NCBI RefSeq assembly: GCF_029633825.1
Contig: NZ_CP090640.1
Location: 1,612,001 to 1,676,000, forward strand
Direction: 5' to 3'
Source: Burkholderia contaminans
GTDB lineage: Bacteria; Pseudomonadota; Gammaproteobacteria; Burkholderiales; Burkholderiaceae
DNA length: 64,000 bases
Shown: in pieces, positions 27,598 through 38,395 of the stretch
Layout: the number at the start of each line of letters is the position of its first letter
Numbering within the stretch: the stretch's first letter is position 1
Notes under the pieces: model-generated
Databases searched by the model: none
The model's input: only the letters and a program-made list of their open reading frames with translations
Told to the model about the DNA's origin: nothing
Position numbers and translations under genes: made by a program

Positions 27598-30396
27598 ATG
27601 ACAACCGGTTTTCTCCAGAAAATTTTTGGCAGCCGCAACCAGCGGCTCGTCAAGCAATACCAAAAGACCGTCGCGACGATCAATGCGCTCGAAACGCAGA
27701 TCGAGAAGCTGACGGACGACCAGTTGCGCGGCAAGACGGATGAGTTTCGCCAGCGGGTCGCGGCCGGCGAGTCGCTCGACAAGCTGCTGCCCGAGGCCTT
27801 CGCGGTCTGTCGCGAGGCCAGCCGTCGCGTGCTGAAGATGCGGCACTTCGACGTGCAGATGATCGGCGGCATGGTGCTTCACTACGGCAAGATCGCGGAA
27901 ATGCGCACCGGCGAGGGCAAGACGCTCGTCGCGACGCTGCCCGTGTACCTGAACGCGCTGGCAGGCCGCGGCGTGCACGTGGTGACCGTCAACGATTACC
28001 TCGCGCAGCGTGACGCCGAATGGATGGCGCGCCTCTACAACTTCCTCGGTCTGTCGGTCGGCATCAATCTGTCCGGCATGGAGCACGACCAGAAGCAGCA
28101 GGCTTACGCGGCGGACATCACGTACGGCACGAACAACGAATTCGGCTTCGACTACCTGCGCGACAACATGGTCTACGAGACCGACGCGCGTGTGCAGCGG
28201 GCGCTGAATTTCGCGGTCGTCGACGAAGTGGACTCGATCCTGATCGACGAGGCGCGTACGCCGCTGATCATTTCGGGCCAGGCCGAGGATCACACCGAGC
28301 TGTACGTGCGGATGAACGCATTGCCGCCGCTGCTCGAGCGCCAGATCGGCGAAGAGAAGGCCGACGGCACGGGCGTCGAGAAGCCGGGCGACTACACGCT
28401 CGACGAGAAGGCGCGCCAGGTGTTCCTGACGGAATCGGGCCACGAGAAAGCCGAGCGCCTGCTCGCCGAATGGGGCCTGATCGGCGAGGGCGAGAGCCTG
28501 TATGCGCCGCAGAACATCACGCTGATGCACCACGTGTATGCGGCGCTGCGCGCGCACACGCTGTTCCACAAGGATCAGCACTACGTCGTGCAGAACGGCG
28601 AAGTGGTCATCGTCGACGAATTCACGGGCCGCCTGATGGCCGGCCGCCGCTGGTCCGACGGCCTGCACCAGGCGGTCGAGGCGAAGGAGCACGTGAAGAT
28701 CCAGAGCGAGAACCAGACGCTCGCGTCGATCACGTTCCAGAACTACTTCCGGATGTACGCGAAGCTGGCCGGCATGACCGGTACCGCCGACACCGAAGCG
28801 TACGAATTCAACGAGATCTACGGCCTCGAGACGGTCGTGATCCCGACCAACCGCCCGCCGAAGCGGATCGACAAGCAGGACCAGATCTACAAGACGGCCA
28901 AGGAGCGCTACGACGCGGTGATCCGCGACATCCGCGACTGCTACGAGCGCGGCCAGCCGGTGCTGGTCGGCACGACGTCGATCGAGAACTCCGAACTGCT
29001 GTCGCACCTGCTGAAGCAGGCCGGGCTCCCGCACGAAGTGCTGAACGCAAAGCAGCACGAGCGTGAAGCGGCGATCGTCGCGGAAGCCGGCCGGCCGAAG
29101 CGCATCACGATCGCGACCAACATGGCCGGCCGCGGGACCGACATCGTGCTCGGCGGCAATGCGGAGAAGCAGGCGGCGTTCATCGAGGCCGACGATGCGA
29201 TCCCGGCCGACGAAAAGGCGCGCCGCATCCAGAAGCTGCACGACGAGTGGGAAACGCTGCACGAGGAAGTGAAGGCCGCGGGCGGCCTGCACATCATCGG
29301 CACCGAGCGCCACGAATCGCGCCGGATCGACAACCAGCTGCGCGGCCGTGCGGGCCGACAGGGCGATCCGGGCTCGTCGCGCTTCTACCTGTCGCTCGAC
29401 GATCCGCTGCTGCGCATTTTCGCGGGCGACCGCGTGCGCTCGATCATGGATCGCCTGAAGATGCCGGAAGGCGAGGCGATCGAGGCCGGCATCGTCACGC
29501 GCTCGATCGAGTCCGCGCAGCGCAAGGTCGAAGCGCGCAACTTCGACATCCGCAAGCAGCTGCTCGAATACGACGACGTGTCGAACGACCAGCGCAAGGT
29601 GATCTACCAGCAGCGTAACGAGCTGCTCGAAGCGCACGACATCACCGAGACGATCACCGCGATGCGTCACGGCGTGATCACCGAAGTTGTTCGCCAGTTC
29701 GTGCCGGAAGGCAGCATCGAAGAGCAGTGGGACGTGCCCGAGCTGGAAGAAGCGCTGCGCAACGACTGGCAGCTCGACCTCGCGATCCAGGAAATGGTGA
29801 ACGAGTCCTCGTCGATCACGGCCGAGGAGATCCTCGACGCGGTGACGACGGCCGCCGACGAGCAGTACGAGGCGAAGGTCGCGCTGGTCGGCCGCGAATC
29901 GTTCAGCGCGTTCGAGCGCTCGGTGATGCTGCAGACGGTCGACCGCCTGTGGCGCGAGCACCTCGCGGCGCTCGACCACCTGCGCCAGGGCATCCACCTG
30001 CGCGGTTATGCGCAGAAGAATCCGAAGCAGGAATACAAGCGCGAAGCGTTCGAACTGTTCGCCGCGATGCTCGAGGCGATCAAGCAGGAAGTCACGCGCG
30101 TCGTGATGAACGTGCAGATCCAGTCGCCGGAACAGCTCGAGCAGGCCGCCGAGCAGATCGAGGAGCGTGGCGGTCACCTCGAGAACGTCGAGTACCAGCA
30201 CGCCGATTACGCGGAAGCCGGTGCGCCGGTGGCCAACGTCGCGGCTGCCGCGGCGGCCACGGCAACCGCCGACATGGTCGGCAGCGCGATGACGCATAGC
30301 GGCCCCGGCGGCGAAATGCCGAAGGTCGGCCGCAACGACCCGTGCCCGTGCGGCAGCGGCAAGAAGTACAAGCAATGTCACGGGAAGCTGTCATGA
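27598..30396 (+). CDS. secA: Preprotein translocase ATPase SecA
   Basis: The 932-residue motor drives secretory proteins through SecYEG. Walker A M-R-T-G-E-G-K-T is near residue 103 and Walker B near 209 ([14 protein letters not shown]). The preprotein cross-linking domain, second nucleotide-binding domain ([13 protein letters not shown]) and helical scaffold follow. The C-terminal zinc-binding linker [13 protein letters not shown], which binds SecB, is intact. No secM-like arrest peptide is seen in the 256-bp upstream gap. A short hairpin ends the gene at 30498-30520. Confidence 0.97.
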   Translation: MTTGFLQKIFGSRNQRLVKQYQKTVATINALETQIEKLTDDQLRGKTDEFRQRVAAGESLDKLLPEAFAVCREASRRVLKMRHFDVQMIGGMVLHYGKIAEMRTGEGKTLVATLPVYLNALAGRGVHVVTVNDYLAQRDAEWMARLYNFLGLSVGINLSGMEHDQKQQAYAADITYGTNNEFGFDYLRDNMVYETDARVQRALNFAVVDEVDSILIDEARTPLIISGQAEDHTELYVRMNALPPLLERQIGEEKADGTGVEKPGDYTLDEKARQVFLTESGHEKAERLLAEWGLIGEGESLYAPQNITLMHHVYAALRAHTLFHKDQHYVVQNGEVVIVDEFTGRLMAGRRWSDGLHQAVEAKEHVKIQSENQTLASITFQNYFRMYAKLAGMTGTADTEAYEFNEIYGLETVVIPTNRPPKRIDKQDQIYKTAKERYDAVIRDIRDCYERGQPVLVGTTSIENSELLSHLLKQAGLPHEVLNAKQHEREAAIVAEAGRPKRITIATNMAGRGTDIVLGGNAEKQAAFIEADDAIPADEKARRIQKLHDEWETLHEEVKAAGGLHIIGTERHESRRIDNQLRGRAGRQGDPGSSRFYLSLDDPLLRIFAGDRVRSIMDRLKMPEGEAIEAGIVTRSIESAQRKVEARNFDIRKQLLEYDDVSNDQRKVIYQQRNELLEAHDITETITAMRHGVITEVVRQFVPEGSIEEQWDVPELEEALRNDWQLDLAIQEMVNESSSITAEEILDAVTTAADEQYEAKVALVGRESFSAFERSVMLQTVDRLWREHLAALDHLRQGIHLRGYAQKNPKQEYKREAFELFAAMLEAIKQEVTRVVMNVQIQSPEQLEQAAEQIEERGGHLENVEYQHADYAEAGAPVANVAAAAAATATADMVGSAMTHSGPGGEMPKVGRNDPCPCGSGKKYKQCHGKLS

Positions 30397-30497
30397 TCGA
30401 CGGCGGCGCGCATCATGCGTGCCGCTTCGTTCGCAGCTTCGCGTGAGTGATGTGAGTTGCGGCGGCCCGCGCGTGCGGCCGCTGGTTCTTCCAATCG

Positions 30498-30520
30498 ATG
30501 CCGGCGCATGCCGGCATTTT
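30498..30520 (+). terminator. Hairpin between secA and argJ
   Basis: A perfect 8-bp stem, ATGCCGGC/GCCGGCAT, with a GCAT loop is followed by only four T. It ends 20 nt before argJ and may attenuate read-through rather than stop it fully. Confidence 0.5.
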
Positions 30521-30540
30521 CCATCCGGCAGGTGTGCCCC

Positions 30541-31782
30541 ATGGCTGTCAATTTTCCGTCGATCGATCCCGCCCAACTGCATCCTGTCGCCGGCGTCACG
30601 CTCGGCTGGGCGGAAGCGAACATCCGCAAGCCGAATCGCAAGGACGTGCTGGTCATCTCCGTCGACGAAGGCGCGACGGTCGCGGGCGTGTTCACCGAAA
30701 ACCGTTTCTGCGCAGCGCCGGTCACCGTCTGCCGCGAGCACCTGGCGAAGGTGCGCGCAGGCGGCGCGGGCATTCGCGCGCTCGTCGTGAATACGGGCAA
30801 TGCGAACGCGGGCACCGGCGAGCCGGGCCTCGTGAACGCACGCGAAACCTGCACGGAACTCGCGCGCCTCGCGGGCATCGAGCCGGCGCAGGTGCTGCCG
30901 TTCTCGACCGGCGTGATCCTCGAGCCGCTGCCGATCGATCGCCTGAAGGCCGGCCTGCCGGCCGCGCTCGCGAATCGCACGGCCGCGAACTGGTTCGACG
31001 CCGCGCAGGCGATCATGACGACGGACACGCTGCCGAAGGCCACGTCGCGCCAGGTGACGATCGACGGCCATACGGTCACGCTGACGGGCATCAGCAAGGG
31101 CGCGGGCATGATCAAGCCGAACATGGCGACGATGCTCGGCTTCCTCGCGTTCGACGCGAACGTCGCGCAGCCGGTGCTCGACACGCTCGTGAAGGAAGTA
31201 GCCGACCGCTCGTTCAACTGCATCACGATCGACGGCGATACGTCGACGAACGACTCGTTCATCCTGATCGCGTCGGGCAAGAGCACGCTGCCGGCGATCA
31301 CGTCGACCGATTCGCCGGCCTATGCGGCGCTGCGCGATGCGGTGACGGAAGTCGCACAGGTGCTGTCGCAACTGATCGTGCGCGATGGCGAAGGCGCGAC
31401 GAAATTCATGACGGTGCAGGTCGAAGGCGGCAAGAGTGTCGCGGAATGCCGCCAGATCGCTTACGCGATCGGCCATTCGCCGCTCGTGAAGACGGCCTTC
31501 TACGCATCCGACCCCAACCTCGGCCGGATTCTCGCGGCGATCGGCTATGCAGGCGTCGCGGATCTGGACGTCGACAAGATCGACCTTTATCTCGACGACG
31601 TGCTCGTCGCGAAGGCGGGCGGCCGCAACCCGGCTTACCAGGAAGAAGACGGCCAGCGCGTGATGAAGCAGAGCGAAATCACGATCCGCGTGCTGCTCGG
31701 CCGCGGCGACGCGCAGGCCACCATCTGGACGTGCGACCTGTCGCACGACTACGTGAGCATCAACGCGGATTACCGCTCCTGA
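30541..31782 (+). CDS. argJ: Bifunctional ornithine acetyltransferase / N-acetylglutamate synthase ArgJ
   Basis: The 413-residue enzyme recycles the acetyl group in arginine synthesis, moving it from N-acetylornithine to glutamate. It self-cleaves before the nucleophilic threonine, here T197 in [10 protein letters not shown], to give alpha and beta chains. The conserved GNANAGTG loop is near residue 85. The start at 30541 is the family one; an upstream in-frame ATG adds a low-quality extension. Whether it also uses acetyl-CoA (bifunctional) cannot be decided from sequence. Confidence 0.95.
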   Translation: MAVNFPSIDPAQLHPVAGVTLGWAEANIRKPNRKDVLVISVDEGATVAGVFTENRFCAAPVTVCREHLAKVRAGGAGIRALVVNTGNANAGTGEPGLVNARETCTELARLAGIEPAQVLPFSTGVILEPLPIDRLKAGLPAALANRTAANWFDAAQAIMTTDTLPKATSRQVTIDGHTVTLTGISKGAGMIKPNMATMLGFLAFDANVAQPVLDTLVKEVADRSFNCITIDGDTSTNDSFILIASGKSTLPAITSTDSPAYAALRDAVTEVAQVLSQLIVRDGEGATKFMTVQVEGGKSVAECRQIAYAIGHSPLVKTAFYASDPNLGRILAAIGYAGVADLDVDKIDLYLDDVLVAKAGGRNPAYQEEDGQRVMKQSEITIRVLLGRGDAQATIWTCDLSHDYVSINADYRS

Positions 31783-31801
31783 CCGGGAGCGTTCGAACGA
31801 C

Positions 31802-32671
31802 ATGGACAAGCTTGAACAGTTTCTGACGCGTGCCGAGGCGCTGCTCGGCCGTCTCGAGGGGATGCTGCCGCCCGCGCCGGCAGCGGTCGACTGGAATGCG
31901 GCTCACGCGTTCCGCTGGCGCAAGCGCCAGGGGCGCGGCTATCTGCAGCCGGTGCCCGCCGTGTCGTCGATCACGCTCGACGATCTGCACAACATCGATC
32001 GCCAGAAAGGGCTGATCGAACAGAACACGCGGCAGTTCGTGCAGCAGAAGCCGGCCAACAACGTGCTGCTGACCGGCGCGCGCGGTACCGGCAAATCGTC
32101 GCTGATCAAGGCGTGCCTGAACGCGTATGCGAACGACGGCCTGCGCCTGATCGAAGTGGACAAGGACGACCTGCACGATCTCGGCGACATCGTCGACCTG
32201 ATCTCGCAGCGTCCCGAGCGCTTCATCGTGTTCTGCGACGACCTGTCGTTCGAGGAAGGCGAGTCGGGCTACAAGGCGCTGAAGGTCGCGCTCGACGGCT
32301 CGATCGCCGCGCAGTCGGACAACGTGCTGATCTACGCGACGTCGAACCGCCGCCATCTGCTGCCCGAGTACATGAGCGACAACGAGTCGTACAAGCATCT
32401 TCCGGATGGCGAGATTCACCCCGGCGAAGTCGTCGAGGAAAAGATCTCGCTGTCGGAGCGCTTCGGCCTGTGGGTCAGCTTCTATCCGTTCAAGCAGGAC
32501 GACTACCTCGACATCGTCGGGCACTGGCTGCGTCATTTCGGCTGTCCGGATACGGAGATCGAATCCGCACGCGGCGACGCGCTCGTGTGGGCGCTCGAGC
32601 GCGGTTCGCGCTCGGGGCGCGTCGCATGGCAGTTTGCGCGTGACTGGTCGGGCCGCAAGGAGCAGGCATGA
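31802..32671 (+). CDS. DUF815-family AAA-type ATPase
   Basis: The 289-residue protein belongs to the DUF815 group of P-loop ATPases. Walker A GARGTGKSS lies near residue 94, a Walker B-like FIVFCDDLSF near 141, and a sensor-like IYATSNRRHL near 177. The N-terminal 80 residues include a helix and FRWRKRQGRGYLQPV, typical of the family. There is no signal peptide or membrane segment. It starts 19 bp after argJ and overlaps the mutT-like gene by ATGA. The role is not established; AAA remodelling activity is inferred. Confidence 0.88.
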   Translation: MDKLEQFLTRAEALLGRLEGMLPPAPAAVDWNAAHAFRWRKRQGRGYLQPVPAVSSITLDDLHNIDRQKGLIEQNTRQFVQQKPANNVLLTGARGTGKSSLIKACLNAYANDGLRLIEVDKDDLHDLGDIVDLISQRPERFIVFCDDLSFEEGESGYKALKVALDGSIAAQSDNVLIYATSNRRHLLPEYMSDNESYKHLPDGEIHPGEVVEEKISLSERFGLWVSFYPFKQDDYLDIVGHWLRHFGCPDTEIESARGDALVWALERGSRSGRVAWQFARDWSGRKEQA

Positions 32672-33111
32672 GCGCGGATCTCGCACAAGGCGCGGTACGC
32701 GCGCCCGACGGCCGCAAGGTGACGGAAGTCGCGGTCGGCGTGATGGTGCAGCCGGACGGAAGCTACCTGCTCGCGCAGCGCCTGCAAGGCAAGCCGTACG
32801 AAGGCTACTGGGAGTTTCCGGGCGGCAAGCTGGAGGCGGGCGAAAGCGTCGAGGACGCGCTTGCGCGCGAACTGCACGAGGAGCTCGGCATCGAAGTCAC
32901 CGCCAGCCACCGCTGGCACACGCTCGAGCACGATTATCCGCATGCATACGTGCGGCTGTATTTCTGCAAGGTGACGGGCTGGACGGGCGAGCCGCACAGC
33001 AAGGAAGGGCAGGCGTTCGTGTGGCAGCAACTGCCGGTCGCCGTCGCGCCGCTGTTGCCGGCTGCGCTGCCGGTGCTGGAATTGCTCGAGAAGGAAGCCG
33101 CGTCGAACTGA
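32668..33111 (+). CDS. Nudix hydrolase, MutT-like (8-oxo-dGTP diphosphatase)
   Basis: This 147-residue single-domain Nudix enzyme has the box GGKLEAGESVEDALARELHE from residue 52, with R67-E-L-x-E-E as the metal-binding core. MutT proteins remove oxidised dGTP from the nucleotide pool. The close match of the surroundings (GYWEFPGGK, and YPHAYVRLYFCKVT) supports MutT over other Nudix types. The ATGA overlap with the DUF815 gene implies co-translation. Confidence 0.9.
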   Translation: MSADLAQGAVRAPDGRKVTEVAVGVMVQPDGSYLLAQRLQGKPYEGYWEFPGGKLEAGESVEDALARELHEELGIEVTASHRWHTLEHDYPHAYVRLYFCKVTGWTGEPHSKEGQAFVWQQLPVAVAPLLPAALPVLELLEKEAASN

Positions 33112-33118
33112 CGCCATG

Positions 33119-33143
33119 ATGGCCTGCCGGAAAGGCGGGCCAT
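33119..33143. terminator. Hairpin between convergent mutT-like gene and yacG
   Basis: A 10-bp stem (ATGGCCTGCC with GGCGGGCCAT, one G-U wobble) has a GGAAA loop. There is no T tract, so termination strength is uncertain. Confidence 0.4.
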
Positions 33144-33171
33144 ATCACTAGCGGGCGGTGCTGCGCGCCGC

Positions 33172-33372
33172 TCAGCTGTCGCGGCGGCTGTCCGTGCCGT
33201 CTTCTTCCGACGAGGGGCCCTCGTCGGAAGATCCGCCGATCCGGTACTTTTCCGCGGCCCATGCGCCGAGGTCGAGCTGCTTGCAGCGGGCCGAGCAGAA
33301 CGGGCGGAACTGATTTTCGGGCGTCCAGCGCACTTCGGCGCCGCACGACGGGCATTTCACAACGGTAGTCAT
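33172..33372 (-). CDS. yacG: DNA gyrase inhibitor YacG
   Basis: This 66-residue protein has the four zinc-binding cysteines C7, C10, C26 and C30 and the conserved [15 protein letters not shown] segment, followed by an acidic, disordered tail. E. coli YacG binds gyrase subunit B and blocks DNA binding. It sits 25 bp downstream of zapD, and the order coaE-zapD-yacG matches other proteobacteria. Confidence 0.93.
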   Translation of the reverse strand: MTTVVKCPSCGAEVRWTPENQFRPFCSARCKQLDLGAWAAEKYRIGGSSDEGPSSEEDGTDSRRDS

Positions 33373-33397
33373 ACGAAAGCGATCCGGCCCGCGGCCG

Positions 33398-34204
<807 letters not shown>

Positions 34205-34262
34205 TCACTCTCTACCCTAGCAACGCGCCAATTTCGTACACCATCACGATCGGGCGCGAGGT

Positions 34263-34871
34263 TCAGCGCGCGGCGGCCGCAAACCCGAGATAGCGTTGGT
34301 GCAGTGCATCGACCTGTGCGGCGAGCGCGTCGGGTGTCGTCGCGTCGTTGACGATCACGTCGTCGGCCGCCGCGAGGCGGGCCTCGCGTGTTGCCTGTTT
34401 CGCGATGATCGCTTCGACCTGCTCACGCGTGAAGCCGTTGCGCCGCATCACGCGTGCGATCTGTGTTTCGACCGGGCAATCGACGACGAGCACGCGATCG
34501 CAGCGCGCCTTCCAGTTGCCTGACTCGACGAGCAGCGGCACGACGAATATCACGTACGGGCCTTGCGCTTCGCGTGCTTCGCGATCGGTCTCCGCGCGGA
34601 TCAGCGGATGCGTGATCGCCTCGAGGCGCCGGAGCGCGGCGTCGTCGCTGAAGATCAGTGCGCGCATCTTCGCACGGTCGAGCGAGCCGTCGGCGGCAAC
34701 GAAGCTGCGACCGAATGCCTGTTCGATCGCGGGCATCGCGAGACCGCGTGGTGCGGTGATGCGATGGGCGATCAGATCGGTATCGACCAGGGACGCGCCG
34801 CGGGCGCCGAACAGGTCGGCGACGGTCGTCTTGCCGCTGCCGATGCCGCCGGTGAGTCCAATTGCGAACAT
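34263..34871 (-). CDS. coaE: Dephospho-CoA kinase
   Basis: This 202-residue P-loop kinase catalyses the last step of coenzyme A synthesis, phosphorylating the ribose 3' hydroxyl. The P loop G8-G-I-G-S-G-K14-T is at the N terminus, and VDTDLIAH and ITHPLIR are conserved. The start at 34871 gives the exact family N terminus; an upstream in-frame start would only overlap pilD. The stop codon of pilD lies one base before this start. Confidence 0.95.
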   Translation of the reverse strand: MFAIGLTGGIGSGKTTVADLFGARGASLVDTDLIAHRITAPRGLAMPAIEQAFGRSFVAADGSLDRAKMRALIFSDDAALRRLEAITHPLIRAETDREAREAQGPYVIFVVPLLVESGNWKARCDRVLVVDCPVETQIARVMRRNGFTREQVEAIIAKQATREARLAAADDVIVNDATTPDALAAQVDALHQRYLGFAAAAR

Positions 34872-34872
34872 G

Positions 34873-35784
34873 TCAGCCTCCGAGCGCCGAATAGAACGGG
34901 GTGCCGAAAAACAGCGTCGCGACGCCGCCTGCCGCGAGGAACGGGCCGAACGGAATCGGCTCCTCGAAGCGCATGCGGCCGCGCCAGGTTGCAATGAGCC
35001 CGACGATCGCGCCCGTCACCGCGGCGAACAGCACGACCTGCGGCAATGCGGCCCAGCCCATCCATGCGCCGAGCGCGGCGAGCAGCTTCAGATCGCCGAA
35101 ACCGATGCCCTCGATGCCGCGCAGCCATTTGAACAGCCAGTAGATTGACCACAGGAACAGGTAGCCGGCCACGGCCCCGATCACTGCCGAGCGCAGCGAC
35201 GTGAACGTGCCGCCGAGGTTCAGCACGAGCCCGGCCCAGAGGAGCGGCAGCGTCATCGAGTCGGGCAGGTAGCCCGTCCGAATGTCGATCGCGCTCATCG
35301 CGAGCAGCGCGGCGCACAGGGCGAACGCGGCAAGCGCGGCGACGGTCGGGCCGAATGCCGCGAGTGAGCCGGCGGCGAGCAGCGCGCACGCGAGCTCGAC
35401 GAGCGGATATACGATGCCGATCGCGTGGCCGCAGCGCCGGCAGCGCCCGCGCAGCATCAGAAAGCTGACGAGCGGGATGTTTTCCCATGCGCTCAGCACG
35501 TGGCCGCAATGCGGGCAGGCGCTGCGCGGGCGCCACAAATCGTAGCGCGGCGGGTAGCCGTCGTCGGGCGGGGCGCTCGTGTTGCCGGTCGCTTCATCGA
35601 TCTCGGCCTGCCACGCACGCTGCATCATCACGGGCAGCCGGTGGACGACCACGTTCAGGAAGCTGCCGATGCAAAGGCCGACGACGACCGCGAACGCATA
35701 CTGCAGCGCGGGCGGCAGCATTGCCAGCGCGAGCAGCGCGCTCTCGGGCGAATCGGTAACGGAGTACAGGGGCGCTGGCGTCAT
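34873..35784 (-). CDS. pilD: Type IV prepilin leader peptidase / methylase PilD
   Basis: This 303-residue polytopic aspartic protease cleaves and N-methylates prepilins. Four zinc cysteines, C90, C93, C115 and C118, lie in the N-terminal cytoplasmic domain. The two catalytic aspartates are D167 ([11 protein letters not shown]) and D231 ([10 protein letters not shown]). About seven membrane helices are visible. It can also process type II secretion pseudopilins encoded elsewhere, so it need not depend on a functional pilC. It stands 44 bp downstream of pilC. Confidence 0.93.
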   Translation of the reverse strand: MTPAPLYSVTDSPESALLALAMLPPALQYAFAVVVGLCIGSFLNVVVHRLPVMMQRAWQAEIDEATGNTSAPPDDGYPPRYDLWRPRSACPHCGHVLSAWENIPLVSFLMLRGRCRRCGHAIGIVYPLVELACALLAAGSLAAFGPTVAALAAFALCAALLAMSAIDIRTGYLPDSMTLPLLWAGLVLNLGGTFTSLRSAVIGAVAGYLFLWSIYWLFKWLRGIEGIGFGDLKLLAALGAWMGWAALPQVVLFAAVTGAIVGLIATWRGRMRFEEPIPFGPFLAAGGVATLFFGTPFYSALGG

Positions 35785-35828
35785 GAGCTCAAGGTTCGGA
35801 CTAAAAGGCGACAGAATCGGTTGCGATG

Positions 35829-37041
35829 CTACACCACGTTGCCGAGCTGAAGGATGGGCAGGTACATCGCGATCACGAGGCCGCCGACGAGTGCGCCCAG
35901 TACGATCACGATCAACGGTTCGCCGAGCGCGGCGAGGGCATCGAGACGCGCGTCGAGCTGGCGTTCGCACAGCGCGGCGATGTCGGCAAGCATCGTGTCG
36001 AGCGTACCGGTTTCCTCGGCGACGGCGATCGGCTGCACGACGTCGTCCGGAAAGCAGCCGGCCGACTGCATCGCGTCCGCGAGGCGTGCGCCGCGCAGCA
36101 CGCGGGCCGCGATGTGCGCAGTGGCATGCTCGAACACCGGATGGCCGGCGGTGCGCTCGAGCGTGGCAAAGGCGTCGGCGAGCGGCACGCCGGCGCCGAG
36201 CAGCGTCGCAAGCGAGCGGCACCAGCGTGCGGCCGCGTACCGGCTGAGCGCGTGACCCGCGAGCGGCGCATGTAACAGGCGCCGCGCGACGGCGTGGCGC
36301 AGCGGTGCCGACCGCCGCAGCGCGTGATGCGCTGCCAGCCCGACTGCCGCCGTACCGGCAGCGAGCCCGCCGCCCCATGCCGACAGCGCGGAGGACAGTG
36401 CGAGCAGCGCGCGGGTCGGCGCCGGTAGTGCGGCGCCGAATCCGTCGAAGATCTGCCGGAACGTCGGTACCACCCACACCATCAATGCGACCGAGATCGC
36501 GAGCCCGAACAGGATGACGGCCGCCGGGTACGCGAGTGCGGCCCGCAGCTTGCGCCACTGCGCGTCGGTGCGCTCGCGGTGTTCCGCGACCCGCGTCAGC
36601 ACGATGCCGAGCGAGCCTGACGCTTCGCCGACCTCGATCAGCTGGCGATACAGCGTGCCGAACTGGGATGGATAGCGTGCGAGCGCATCGGCGAAGCGCC
36701 GGCCGCCGACGATTTCGCGGGCGAGACCCGCTGCGATGCGCGGCAGGCCATCGTGTGGCCGCGTGCGCGCGAGCATCTCGAGCGACGGCGCGAGCGGCAA
36801 CCCGGCCTGCAGCAGGCTCGCGAGCTGGCGCGTGAAGCGCGTGACGTCTCGCGCGCTGGCCGTTGGCGGCCGGGCCGGCCCGCGAACGTCGAGCGACAGT
36901 ACGGCGATGCCGTCGCGTGCGAAGCGCGGCGCGTGCGCTCGCGGCGTCGAATGCGATAACGGTCCCGCGGCGCAACGTGCCGTCGCGACGGCGGCCGCGC
37001 CACGCGAGGCGGGTTTCGCGCGGCGGCGTGCGCATGCTCAT
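35829..37041 (-). pseudogene. pilC: pilC (GspF-family platform protein), apparent frameshift
   Basis: The type IV pilus inner-membrane platform protein is present but split between two frames. Frame 1 starts with ATG at 37041 (ATGA overlap with pilB) and gives a PilC-like N terminus (TRLAWRGRRRDGTLRRG) up to codon 41 at 36919. From 36917 a second frame continues with RDGIAVLSLDV and on to a complete two-domain T2SSF protein with three membrane helices, ending at 35829. Joined, they give about 403 residues, the normal PilC length. One extra base, such as the A at 36918, or two lost bases would explain this. It could be a real mutation or a sequence error. An internal ATG at 36800 would give only a truncated 323-residue protein. 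Confidence 0.75.
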
Positions 37042-38324
37042 GCGGCAGGAGTCGCGGTGAGGGCTTCCGCGATGCTCGTCGTGCCGTCACGGACGCGTGC
37101 GAGCGCCGCGTCGCGCAGATTGCGCACGCCTTCGGCCGCCACGCATTGCGCGAGTTCGCCAACACTCGCCCGTGCGACGATGCGTTCCGCCAGCCCGGAC
37201 GATACCGGCATCGTCTGGTGCAGGCCGATACGGCCGCGATAGCCGATGCCGTGACAGGCCGGACAACCTCGCGCGACGAACGGCCGCCATCCGGTTGCGA
37301 GGGCAGCCGGGTCGCAGCCGGCCTCGCGCAGGACGGGCACAGGCGCGTCCGAATGCACGCGGCAGGCGGTGCACAACCGCCGGACGAGGCGTTGCGCGGT
37401 GACGAGGTGCAGTGCGGCCGCGAGGTTGTACGGCGCGACACCGATGTCGAGCAGCCGCGCGACGGCGGCCGGTGCGTCGTTCGTGTGCAGCGTCGACAGC
37501 ACGAGATGGCCGGTCTGCGCGGCCTTGATCGCGACGTCGGCCGTCTCCGCATCGCGAATCTCGCCGACCATGATGATGTCCGGATCCTGCCGCAGGAGCG
37601 CACGCAGTGCAGTCGCGAACGTGAGCCCGGCCTTTTCGGCGACACCGACCTGGCTGATGCCGTCGAGCTGGATTTCGGCGGGATCCTCGACCGTGCAGAC
37701 GTTGTGCGCGTCGCGATCGAGCATCTGTAGCGCGCAGTAGAGCGACAGCGTCTTGCCGCTGCCGGTCGGACCCGTGACGAGTACGAGGCCATGCGGTGCG
37801 CGTATCGCGGCCTCCATCGCGGCTGCTTGCTGCGCGTCGAAGCCGAGGCGGGCGAGCGTGAGGTCCGGTGGCATGGTTTCCAGCCGCCGCAGCACCAGCT
37901 TCTCACCGAACAACGTCGGTAGCGAGCTGACACGGTAGTCGCCGCGCGTACCGCCGTCGATCACGATGCGAAGCCTGCCGTCCTGCGGGAGCCGCCGCTC
38001 GGCGATGTCCATGCGCGCAAGCACCTTGATCCGTGTGACGAGCGCGTCGCGCAGATGAAGGGGCGGCCGCGCATGTTCGTGCAGCACGCCGTCGATGCGC
38101 AGGCGGATGCGCCAGCCGGCTTCGAATGGTTCGACGTGGATGTCGGATGCGTCGCGTACGCGAGCCGCGTGAAGCGTATCCGTCAGCAGCCGCACGGCCG
38201 GCGCATCGTCGAGCTGAGCCGCGTCGAGCGCGCGTGGTGCGGCGGCGGGCGACGCATCGGAGTGGGCGGGCGGCTGCATGCGCAGCGGCGCCCCGGGAGG
38301 AGGGAAATGCATGTGAGCCGGCAC
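37038..38324 (-). CDS. pilB: Type IV pilus assembly ATPase PilB (short form)
   Basis: The 428-residue secretion ATPase of the GspE/PilB family powers pilin extraction. Walker A G185-P-T-G-S-G-K191-T, the Asp box, Walker B (DIIMVGEIRD) and His box (STLHTND) are present, and so is a zinc-binding tetracysteine region (CTAC and CPAC). It lacks the N-terminal MshEN domain of longer PilB proteins, so it is shorter than the usual 560 residues. The start is uncertain: GTG at 38324 or ATG at 38312. It precedes pilC with an ATGA overlap; no pilin gene is nearby. Confidence 0.88.
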   Translation of the reverse strand: MPAHMHFPPPGAPLRMQPPAHSDASPAAAPRALDAAQLDDAPAVRLLTDTLHAARVRDASDIHVEPFEAGWRIRLRIDGVLHEHARPPLHLRDALVTRIKVLARMDIAERRLPQDGRLRIVIDGGTRGDYRVSSLPTLFGEKLVLRRLETMPPDLTLARLGFDAQQAAAMEAAIRAPHGLVLVTGPTGSGKTLSLYCALQMLDRDAHNVCTVEDPAEIQLDGISQVGVAEKAGLTFATALRALLRQDPDIIMVGEIRDAETADVAIKAAQTGHLVLSTLHTNDAPAAVARLLDIGVAPYNLAAALHLVTAQRLVRRLCTACRVHSDAPVPVLREAGCDPAALATGWRPFVARGCPACHGIGYRGRIGLHQTMPVSSGLAERIVARASVGELAQCVAAEGVRNLRDAALARVRDGTTSIAEALTATPAA

Positions 38325-38395
38325 GCTGGCCGCCTGTTGACCGTGACCAGCAGATGGTCGCGCGTCGCGGGCGGCGCCGGCAGTCGGCCGTTCGG

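Noticed and set aside
27514..30381. A 955-codon open frame antisense to secA
   Set aside because: It is a shadow of SecA with an R/D/H/L-biased composition and no motif.
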